Below are positions 56,794 through 64,000 of a stretch of DNA of 64,000 nucleotides, piece by piece (position 1 is the stretch's first letter; the number at the start of each line of letters is the position of its first letter). Position numbers and translations under genes: made by a program. Source of the stretch: CAZAPG01 sp964486935 (GTDB taxonomy: Bacteria > Chloroflexota > Anaerolineae > 4572-78 > J111); assembly GCA_964486935.1 (NCBI GenBank), contig CAZAPG010000004.1, forward strand, positions 172,768-236,767. Direction: 5' to 3'. The notes beneath the pieces are model-generated. The model saw only the letters and a list, made by a program, of their open reading frames with translations. It searched no databases and had not been told where the DNA came from.

Positions 56794-56802
56794 TGATATA
56801 AT
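56794..56802 (+). promoter_or_regulatory. Extended -10 promoter upstream of the surface protein gene
   Basis: TGATATAAT is a perfect extended -10. Transcription would begin near 56809, exactly at the first base of the stem described at 56808-56880, leaving a leader of about 480 bases before the surface protein start. Confidence 0.55.
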
Positions 56803-56807
56803 CCAAA

Positions 56808-56880
56808 CCGGGAGTATTGCCACAACTGGCCTGTTCACAAATTGGGAACGGTTTAGGTCAGGCCACAAAATTACTCCGGT
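56808..56880 (+). ncRNA. Candidate structured leader RNA
   Basis: Nested pairing: an outer stem CCGGGAGTA/TTACTCCGG, an inner stem GGCCTG/CAGGCC (56828-56833/56859-56864) and a small hairpin GTTC/GAAC inside. A second strong hairpin, GCCGCGCAT/ATGCGCaGGCGGC, follows near 56932-56955. This does not match a riboswitch class I recognise. It may be a leader element of the surface protein mRNA or a separate small RNA. Confidence 0.4.
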
Positions 56881-57023
56881 TCAAGTCACCCCCTGAATGT
56901 TTGAGACGAGGCAAGGAAAATTAAATACAATCGCCGCGCATTGATGCGCAGGCGGCTGCCAGAAATATAACAAATACAGTAAGGCAAATTTACTTTACCG
57001 TAGCTGCATTATTTGATTTAGCC

Positions 57024-57072
57024 AAATAAAAAAGGAGATACCACCGACCGGCCAAGTCATTTTGGTATCTCC
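57024..57072 (-). terminator. Minus-strand terminator without an assigned gene
   Basis: On the minus strand, a perfect 10-bp stem GGAGATACCA/TGGTATCTCC is followed by TTTTTTATTT. No minus-strand gene lies just to the right, so it either ends an antisense RNA starting within the 5' end of the surface protein gene or is a stem that merely resembles a terminator. Confidence 0.5.
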
Positions 57073-57287
57073 CAACGTTAACCTAACTCCAGAGCAAGCC
57101 TGGGCCGTTTGTGGCTCAAGCCCTGTTCTGTTTGTTATGGCTTTTTGTATTTTACCACAAAAACTTGTGGTTTCAAAGTATTACTTTTGTTTCATAAACC
57201 ATTTTGCTGCGAGCAGTCGAGCAAAATCTATCAAAAACTTAATGAATGGCTATTTACCGGCCAATAAATCTCAAAGAGGAGAAACCT

Positions 57288-60200
57288 ATGCAACGCAAAA
57301 AATTACTCAACCTGTTGATAACGGCTTTAATACTGGCCCTGAGTTTAAGTTTGTTCCGGGCAAATCCGGGCAGGGCCGACTCGCCGGATTTGGTAATTAC
57401 CGGCATCATTGATGGCCCCTTAACCGGTGGAACTCCCAAGGCTATTGAATTGTATGTGATTAATGATATTGCCGATTTGAGCATTTATGGCCTTGGTTCC
57501 GCCAATAATGGCGGGGGGACAGATGGCGAAGAGTTTACCTTTCCCCCAGACTCCGCTACGGCGGGAGATTTTATTTACGTTGCTACAGAGCCAACCGAGT
57601 TTTCTAATTTCTTTGGCTTTTCTCCAAACTATACCGATAGTGTGGCTAATATTAATGGCGATGATGCCATTGAGTTGTTTGAGAATGGTTCGGTGATTGA
57701 CACCTTTGGCGATATCAATATCAGTGGAACCGGCCAACTGTGGGAATATACCGATGGCTGGGCCTATCGGGTTAGCGGAACAGGCCCGGATGGAACCACT
57801 TTTGTTTTGGCCAATTGGACCTTTAGCGGCCCAAATGCGTTGGACGGCGAGACGACCAATGGAACGGCAACTACGCCATTCCCTATCGAAACTTACTCGC
57901 CACCCTGCGCCACCGATTGCTACGTTGATGCCAACACTGGCAGCGATAGCAACACCGGGACGATAGGCAATCCCTTTGCCACCATCCAAAAAGCCATTGA
58001 TACAGTTGACCCCGGCGGCACGGTTCATGTGGCAGCCGGTACTTATAATGAGAACCTTATTGTTGGCAAGCAGGTTACGCTGCAAGGCGCTCAAATGGGG
58101 GTGAATGCCTGTGGACGCGCCGCCTCCGAGTCAATCATCAGCGGCACGGGTACTTTGCTCACGCTCCAGTCCGGTTCGGCCGGTTCAATTATCAACGGCT
58201 TCACCTTCTCTGGCGGGTCAAAAGGTATTGAGTCGACCAGCGGCCCCCTTGATGATTTGCAGATTCTCAATAATCGCTTCACCGGTTTTACCGGCAGCGG
58301 CGTCTTTCTGAATGACTCCGGCGATGATATCACCGTCAACCAGAATGAGATTGATGGCAGCAGCCAAACCGGTAGCGGCGGGATTTTCCACCTGGACCAG
58401 GATAGCTTTGATGGCTTTCACTTTACCAATAACTGTATCCTCAATGGCGCAACCGGCTTTTTTGTAGACGGCAACCACAATGTGGGCCAGAGTCTGGCTC
58501 GCTCGCCCCTGTTTGAGAACAACCTGTTTGACAGTAATGGCGCCGGAGCCAATTTTGGCCGATTTGCGGTTGAGTTTGCCACCGTAAGAGGTAATACCTT
58601 TAGCAATAACTCATTTGATGGACTCCAGGGTGGCGTTCAAAACTCGCTTATTACCCAAAATACTTTTAGCGATAATGATCGCGCCGGCCTGCGGCTGACC
58701 GGCTTTGGCGGTACCGGCGATGCTACGCGGGGCGCGCAAGATAACACCATTACCAACAACTTTTTTGTTAACAATGGCGCGGGCGCATCTGCCGCCGGCC
58801 ACGGCGATGTTCGCCTTGATGACCAGTTTGACGGCGCCATCTCGACCAATGTTTTCTTCAACAACAGTTTTGCCAGTACGGTGGCCGTCTTCAATAACGA
58901 GACCTCCGCCGAGTTGGTGGATTTTAGCGGTAACTGGTGGGGCGATAATACGCTGGCCGGAATCCAGGCCAAACACCTGGGCAGCGGCGCCGGCGATATT
59001 GATTTTACTCCCTGGCTGGATGTCGGCGTTGATACAGACGGGGCAACCCCCGGCTTTCAGGGCGATTTCTCTACCCTGCATGTCGATGACGACAGCCCGC
59101 AAAGCGGCACAACAGGCCGCATTCAGGAAGGTATTAACCTGGTCACTGCCAGCACCGTTCTTCTTGGTCCTGGTACTTATGTCAATCCAGCCCAGGTTGT
59201 CATCGACAAAAATGTAACCGTTATTGGGGCCGGAACTGCCACTACAATTATCAAACCGGGTTTCGATACCGGTTCCAGCGGCGACGCGCGCGGCTGGTGG
59301 CTGGTTGATGGCGGCATTGAATTTCACCTGAGTGACCTTACTATGGATGGGACAGGCAAGCTTGTCTATCAGGCTATTCGCCACAAGGGCGAAGGTAGTA
59401 TTGATAATGTTGTATTTAAAGAAATCAAGTTCAATGAAAGCGGCCCGCATTACGCCGGCACAGCGGTGGCTGCCTTTGGTGCCGGCCCGGTAGATATCTC
59501 CAATTCTGAATTTAGCCAAATTGGCCGCGTTGGGGTGCTCTATTTTGGCAGCGGCGTCAGCGGGTCAACCTTTAACGGCAATACCTATACCGGCAAAGGC
59601 GCGGGCGATTGGCTGGACTACGCCCTTGATATTAGTAACGGCGCAACGGTTGTGGTTGAAGATAACCAAATCTCCGATAACCTGGGCGTGGCCAGTTCAG
59701 ATGGCTCTATCTCGGCCGGTATTCTGGTGACAACCTTTTTTGGCCCCGGCACAGCAGCGACCGTTACCAACAACACCATCTCCAATTCTACTCACGGAGT
59801 CCACGTCGGTTTTGATGGAACTGATACCAGCCTGGTAACGGCCAACTTCAACAACTTTATTGGCAACGGGCAGGGCGTATCCAGCACCGCGCCGCTGGTT
59901 GACGCCACCCTCAACTGGTGGAATGCGGCCAGCGGCCCCGGCCCCGTTGGCCCCGGCAGCGGCGACGGCGTTAGCGCCAACGTTATCTTCTGCCCCTGGC
60001 TGGACGCGCCCTTTGATGGCGGCGGGCTCCCGGCCTCGTTTAGTGGCGGCTTTGCCACCACCAGCACCGACGGCCACACGGCCAAATACTGCACCATCGA
60101 AGCGGCCATGTTTGCCTCATCCGGCGCTAACCAGGAAGTCCACGTTGAAGAGGGCAACTGGCCCGGCGAGGTAATGAACCGCGATTACAGCGACTCGCCC

Positions 60201-63200
60201 GATTTGCTGGTTAAAGCTATTGGCAGCGCGGCTAACACGGTCGTTAACGGAATTAACCTGACCGGTTCATCATTTGATGGCCTGACGTTTGAAAACTTCA
60301 CCATCACCGGCGATGCCCCCACGCCGGCCGGTTACGACCCAGGCTATGCGGTTGAAATTACCAACAACGGCAACTATGCCAACCTTGCCTTTAAGGATAA
60401 TATCTTTGATGGTCAAAATATCGAAGATGCCGGCGCAATCTTTAGCAACCGGGGTTGGAATGGCTTTTTGCTGGATAACAACCATTTCATCAACTACAAC
60501 GAAAGCCCGCTGACCCCCATTGGCGGCGGCTACTTTGCCAATTACTCGCTGGTTTTTATGGAGGCGCAAATTTACACACCGGCCGGTCGGGGCAATAATT
60601 TTGTGGCTACCAACAACTTCTTTGATGATATTCGACACCTTAACGCCATCGAAGCCTTCCGCTGGCAAAACGTCACCATGACCCATAATCAAGTGACCGG
60701 CACGTTTGGCCGCTTGTTGGTCTGGTCCTACAACTCAGACCCGTTGCTTAACGTGAATATCGCCGATAACGAAATTGATATCTCGGCGGGTAATGACATT
60801 GCCACCTCAACAGGTATTGGGGTGTACTATGTTGAAGGGGATGTCAACATCGCCGATAACAAAGTTACCGGCGCTACTACCTGTTTAACCACCAACGGCG
60901 TGTCAGACCTGGAAGTAAAAGATAACGAGTTTAGCCAATGCGCCGCCCGAGGCCATTACTTTAGCGACTCCGACTTTGACGGGGCCGGCCCGGATAGCCC
61001 GTATGTGGCTCCGCAAAGCGCCGTTATTATGGGCAATACCTTTAAAGATAGCCCGGTTGGGGTTGAAAACGTTGCTCAAACATTTGAACTAAACGCCTGT
61101 CTCAACACCTTCATCAACATCACCGAAAAACGCTTTGAGAACCCTGGCCCGTTTGCGGCTTGCGGCAACCTGCAAGTTTTCAAATATAAGGACCTGGATC
61201 GGGAGGGCGATTTTGATGCCGGCGAACCCGGCCTGCAAAACTGGAGCTTTACCATCTATGATGCGCAGGGCAACGAGGTTACAACCATCACCACCGATGC
61301 TAACGGCCTGGCCGAAGTTGAACTGCCCGAAGGCGACTACACCGTCTGCGAAGATTTGGCCGGCCAGCCCAACTGGGTCAACAGCGACCCCGGCACGCTC
61401 GACCCCACATACAACGCCCCCTGCAAGCCCGTAACCATTATCGGCAATGGCGGCGGCAGCACACCAGGCCCATCTTCTACTATTTTGACTACTACCAGCG
61501 GCGGCGAGTACCAGATAGAGTTTCTGGGCGTTACCGATAACCAGGACAGCACCTTTACCTGGCGTTACCGCGTAACAGAAACAAGCAATAACACCAAAGA
61601 TTTGAGCCATTGGGTTGTGGGCTTATGTGATACTAACCTGACAAGTTGGGACCCCACTGGTAACGCAGATGGGATAGAAAGCGTTGATATTGGCCTCGAC
61701 CCGACCACTGGCGTAACCGGAATAAAGTGGAACACCGAGGATGACTATGACGAGGATGGGAATGATGATGGCGATAGTCGCATCTTCTCCTTTACCTATT
61801 CTACCAGCTATGCGGTAGGCGCCACCGATGTGGGAGTTAAAACCGGCGGAGGCGGGGCAGATGAGCAGGCCAAGATAAGTACCGGCCAGATTGCCGGACC
61901 TGACTGCGAAGCCGAGCCGCCGGAACCAACCGCGCTCTATTTTGGCAATCATCTGGAACCCGGCAACCTCGAAGTGACCAAATACAACGATGAAGACAAA
62001 AATGGACAAAACAACGGCGAAGCCGGCCTGCCGGGGTGGACGTTTAATCTGTACCGGGTGGTGGATAACAGCAACCAGTTGGTCGGGTTTGACTCCACAG
62101 ACCAGAACGGGCAAATTCTTGACAGCTTTGACGGCCTGGAGCCGGGCGACTACCTGGTTTGCGAGCTGATTCCCGCCAACGGCGGCTGGGTTAGCAGCGA
62201 CCTCAAACTGGGGCAGGAAGGCGCGTTTGAGTTAGGCGCGAGCCAGGTTTGCAAGCCGGTGACTATCGAACCGGACCAGACGGCGAGTGTCAGCTTTGGC
62301 AACTACCAGGCCGGCAGCATCACCATCATCAAAGAAGCCCTGCCCACCGCCTCGTGGCTGGATTGGACTTTTGATGGCGACTTTGGCCCCTTCACTCTGG
62401 ATACCGACCCCAATTCAAACGAACCAAACCAGATATCCTTTGTGGGGTTGGATAGCGATACCTACATTGTCAACGAGACCAACCTGCCCGGCAATTGGGA
62501 ACTGGAGATTGTATGCGGCAGCGATGGCGGCTCAACCTTTGCCCCAACCAACGCCAATGGCGTTTCAATTCAACTGGCCGCCGAAGATGACGTGACCTGT
62601 CTGTTCAAAAACAAGCGACGCGGCCAGATCAAAATCATCAAATATAACGATATCAACGCCAACAGCGCCGAAGATAATGGCGACTCGCGGCTAGAGGGCT
62701 GGCAGATGTTCCTGTACGTTGAAGACGGCCAGGGCGGCTGGACTCAAATTCAGCCCCGCGAAGTTCGTACCGATGCCAACGGCGTAGCCAACTACACCAG
62801 CCTTGAAGCGGGCAAAGATTACCTGGTTTGCGAAGAAGACCGAACCGGATGGGTCAACAGCCAGCCGGGCGCCGGCGCCGTGCTGCACGATGGCAAGATT
62901 TGCCAGATAGTGCCGGATATGGAGTTTGGGCAGGTGCGTGAGGTAATCTTTGGTAATTACCAACTCAGCGGCATCACCTTTGTGAAGGTGGTTGAGGGCG
63001 GCAATGCCCAACCGGGCGACTGGAGCTTTGATATTGCCGGCGGCCCGCAAAACATCCCCCACAATGGCAACGTCAATCTCCAGCCCGGCGAGTACACCGT
63101 AACCGAAGACGGCGGCGCGCAAAATGGCCTGTACAACCTGACCGGGGCCTCCGGCGCGTGCGCGTTGGACAACGGCCAGATCAAGCTGACGGTTGGAGAA

Positions 63201-64000
63201 GGCGATGCCACCTGCACCGTTACCAACAGCCGCAAGCAGGGAACGATTACCTTTATCAAAGAGGTGATTGGCGGCAGCGCCCAACCAACCGACTGGAGCT
63301 TTGATATTGCCGGCGGGCCGCAAAATATTGCCCACACCGGGCAGACGACCCTGGACACCGGCGAGTACACCGTGACCGAAAGCGGCGCGGACGACTACGA
63401 CCTGACCGGGGCATCCGGCGCGTGCGCGTTGAACAACGGCCAAATCAAGCTGACCGTCACCGAGAACGGCGGCGAGTGTAAAATCACCAATACCTACAAC
63501 CCGGCTCAACACGCCATAACTTTTGTGAAGGTGGTTGAGGGCGGCGATGCTTCGCCGAGCGACTGGAGCTTTGAAGTCAGCGGGCAGGCAGTGGCCCACA
63601 ACGGGCAACTCAGCCTGGTCAGCGGCGAGTACACCGTAACCGAAGACGGCGGCGCGCAAAATGGCCTGTACAACCTGACCGGGGCCTCCGGCGCGTGCGC
63701 GTTGGACAACGGCCAGATCAAGCTGACGGTTGGAGAAGGCGATGCCACCTGCACCGTTACCAACAGCCGCAAGCAGGGAACGATTACCTTTATCAAAGAG
63801 GTGATTGGCGGCGAGGCCCAACCAGCCGACTGGAGCTTTGATGTCGCCGGCGGGCCGCAAAATATTGCCCACACCGGCCAGGAAACGCTGGCTACCGGCA
63901 GCTACATCGTCGCCGAGGACGGCGGCGCGCAAAATGGCCTGTACAACCTGACCGGGGCATCCGGCGCGTGCGCGTTGAACAACGGCCAAATCAAGCTGAC
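57288..64000 (+). CDS. Giant secreted surface protein: lamin-tail-like, beta-helix and repeated prealbumin-like domains (3' end outside window)
   Basis: More than 2,237 residues, cut by the window end. Start ATG at 57288 with AGAGGAG upstream and a signal peptide (MQRKKLLNLLITALILALSL). Residues about 30-200 resemble a lamin-tail domain. Then come two or three long right-handed beta-helix regions, each opening with CYVDANTGSDSNTGTIGNPF or a similar phrase and full of GNTFSNN/DNxI repeats. From about 1,290, SdrD/SpaA-type prealbumin-like domains follow (NLQVFKYKDLDREGDFDAGEPGLQNWSF; LEVTKYNDEDKNGQNNGEAGLPGW). The C-terminal visible part has near-identical 90-residue repeats. Likely an adhesin or sheath protein; no catalytic residues seen. 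Confidence 0.9.
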   Translation, partial: MQRKKLLNLLITALILALSLSLFRANPGRADSPDLVITGIIDGPLTGGTPKAIELYVINDIADLSIYGLGSANNGGGTDGEEFTFPPDSATAGDFIYVATEPTEFSNFFGFSPNYTDSVANINGDDAIELFENGSVIDTFGDINISGTGQLWEYTDGWAYRVSGTGPDGTTFVLANWTFSGPNALDGETTNGTATTPFPIETYSPPCATDCYVDANTGSDSNTGTIGNPFATIQKAIDTVDPGGTVHVAAGTYNENLIVGKQVTLQGAQMGVNACGRAASESIISGTGTLLTLQSGSAGSIINGFTFSGGSKGIESTSGPLDDLQILNNRFTGFTGSGVFLNDSGDDITVNQNEIDGSSQTGSGGIFHLDQDSFDGFHFTNNCILNGATGFFVDGNHNVGQSLARSPLFENNLFDSNGAGANFGRFAVEFATVRGNTFSNNSFDGLQGGVQNSLITQNTFSDNDRAGLRLTGFGGTGDATRGAQDNTITNNFFVNNGAGASAAGHGDVRLDDQFDGAISTNVFFNNSFASTVAVFNNETSAELVDFSGNWWGDNTLAGIQAKHLGSGAGDIDFTPWLDVGVDTDGATPGFQGDFSTLHVDDDSPQSGTTGRIQEGINLVTASTVLLGPGTYVNPAQVVIDKNVTVIGAGTATTIIKPGFDTGSSGDARGWWLVDGGIEFHLSDLTMDGTGKLVYQAIRHKGEGSIDNVVFKEIKFNESGPHYAGTAVAAFGAGPVDISNSEFSQIGRVGVLYFGSGVSGSTFNGNTYTGKGAGDWLDYALDISNGATVVVEDNQISDNLGVASSDGSISAGILVTTFFGPGTAATVTNNTISNSTHGVHVGFDGTDTSLVTANFNNFIGNGQGVSSTAPLVDATLNWWNAASGPGPVGPGSGDGVSANVIFCPWLDAPFDGGGLPASFSGGFATTSTDGHTAKYCTIEAAMFASSGANQEVHVEEGNWPGEVMNRDYSDSPDLLVKAIGSAANTVVNGINLTGSSFDGLTFENFTITGDAPTPAGYDPGYAVEITNNGNYANLAFKDNIFDGQNIEDAGAIFSNRGWNGFLLDNNHFINYNESPLTPIGGGYFANYSLVFMEAQIYTPAGRGNNFVATNNFFDDIRHLNAIEAFRWQNVTMTHNQVTGTFGRLLVWSYNSDPLLNVNIADNEIDISAGNDIATSTGIGVYYVEGDVNIADNKVTGATTCLTTNGVSDLEVKDNEFSQCAARGHYFSDSDFDGAGPDSPYVAPQSAVIMGNTFKDSPVGVENVAQTFELNACLNTFINITEKRFENPGPFAACGNLQVFKYKDLDREGDFDAGEPGLQNWSFTIYDAQGNEVTTITTDANGLAEVELPEGDYTVCEDLAGQPNWVNSDPGTLDPTYNAPCKPVTIIGNGGGSTPGPSSTILTTTSGGEYQIEFLGVTDNQDSTFTWRYRVTETSNNTKDLSHWVVGLCDTNLTSWDPTGNADGIESVDIGLDPTTGVTGIKWNTEDDYDEDGNDDGDSRIFSFTYSTSYAVGATDVGVKTGGGGADEQAKISTGQIAGPDCEAEPPEPTALYFGNHLEPGNLEVTKYNDEDKNGQNNGEAGLPGWTFNLYRVVDNSNQLVGFDSTDQNGQILDSFDGLEPGDYLVCELIPANGGWVSSDLKLGQEGAFELGASQVCKPVTIEPDQTASVSFGNYQAGSITIIKEALPTASWLDWTFDGDFGPFTLDTDPNSNEPNQISFVGLDSDTYIVNETNLPGNWELEIVCGSDGGSTFAPTNANGVSIQLAAEDDVTCLFKNKRRGQIKIIKYNDINANSAEDNGDSRLEGWQMFLYVEDGQGGWTQIQPREVRTDANGVANYTSLEAGKDYLVCEEDRTGWVNSQPGAGAVLHDGKICQIVPDMEFGQVREVIFGNYQLSGITFVKVVEGGNAQPGDWSFDIAGGPQNIPHNGNVNLQPGEYTVTEDGGAQNGLYNLTGASGACALDNGQIKLTVGEGDATCTVTNSRKQGTITFIKEVIGGSAQPTDWSFDIAGGPQNIAHTGQTTLDTGEYTVTESGADDYDLTGASGACALNNGQIKLTVTENGGECKITNTYNPAQHAITFVKVVEGGDASPSDWSFEVSGQAVAHNGQLSLVSGEYTVTEDGGAQNGLYNLTGASGACALDNGQIKLTVGEGDATCTVTNSRKQGTITFIKEVIGGEAQPADWSFDVAGGPQNIAHTGQETLATGSYIVAEDGGAQNGLYNLTGASGACALNNGQIKL
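62979..64000 (+). repeat. Near-identical tandem repeats inside the surface protein gene
   Basis: Four or more modules of about 270 bp, alternating two types (FVKVVEGG and FIKEVIGG), give a higher-order period of about 537-543 bp. Bases 63087-63275 and 63624-63812 are identical over 189 bp. The repeat continues beyond the window. Such identity implies recent duplication or gene conversion and makes the copy number prone to assembly error. Confidence 0.9.

Noticed and set aside
56876..56890. tRNA T-loop-like sequence GGTTCAAGTC
   Set aside because: No matching acceptor, D or anticodon arms can be folded around it.
62691..63989. A 432-codon antisense frame with repeats
   Set aside because: It mirrors the repeats of the surface protein gene; no ribosome site or promoter and biased Ala/Gly/Arg composition.

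Overview
The window is a stretch of bacterial chromosome, most likely from an uncultured member of the Chloroflexota (Anaerolineae/Ardenticatenia-like). This is inferred from Thr-Pro-rich (TPTPT) linkers in secreted and membrane proteins, MenA (menaquinone), F420 genes, a phosphatidylinositol/PIM-type lipid cluster, large ATPase-LuxR regulators and GAF-rich histidine kinases. No rRNA, tRNA, CRISPR array or intact transposase was seen. Both ends cut genes: an O-antigen ligase-like gene on the left and a giant surface protein on the right.

Layout. 1-6274 (minus strand): polysaccharide operon with BY-kinase/Wzz, initiating sugar transferase, a three-enzyme set that looks like N-acetylated amino-uronic sugar synthesis (oxidoreductase, acetyltransferase, aminotransferase) and an O-antigen ligase/polymerase. 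6945-12654: RpiB-type isomerase, ATPase-TPR-LuxR regulator, DinB protein, alpha/beta hydrolase and HpcH/HpaI aldolase. 12760-27076 (all minus): a respiratory island of six multihaem c-type cytochromes (55 CXXCH sites plus one CX3CH and one CX4CH). It also has a Rieske protein, a b6/bc-type cytochrome b, a second di-haem-type cytochrome b, glutamyl-tRNA reductase (HemA) and a radical SAM/SPASM protein resembling haem-synthesis enzymes. 27210-30225: a small Cys protein and a FeoA/FeoB ferrous-iron uptake pair. 30411-41569: MenA, a Ser/Thr kinase with beta-propeller, PPDK, an M23 peptidase, a sirtuin and a GAF-PAS histidine kinase.

41836-48966 (plus): a lipoprotein, a PatA-like acyltransferase, a PimA-like glycosyltransferase and a PgsA-like CDP-alcohol phosphotransferase (the gene set of the mycobacterial PI-mannoside locus), then an M20 peptidase, a pentapeptide-repeat protein and Dus. 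49081-54385: cupin, then an F420 set (nitroreductase, CofE, NpdG), a GT-C-type membrane protein and a PP2C phosphatase. 54804-64000: a 31-residue membrane peptide, an SPFH-like protein, an OmpR-type regulator, and a >2,200-residue secreted beta-helix protein with near-identical C-terminal repeats.

The most interesting signal is regulatory. A CRP-type palindrome (GTGACA-N2-TGTCAC) occurs seven times, as three pairs spaced 22-23 bp centre to centre plus one single site. In every case a -10-like hexamer lies exactly 23 bp from the near edge of a box, putting the box at about -42 (class II activator position). The promoters belong to hemA-radical SAM-cytochromes, feoB-feoA, the small Cys protein (perhaps reading on into the 14-haem cytochrome), and the divergent region between the polysaccharide operon and rpiB. 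This suggests one CRP/FNR-family regulon coordinating iron uptake, haem synthesis and multihaem cytochrome respiration.
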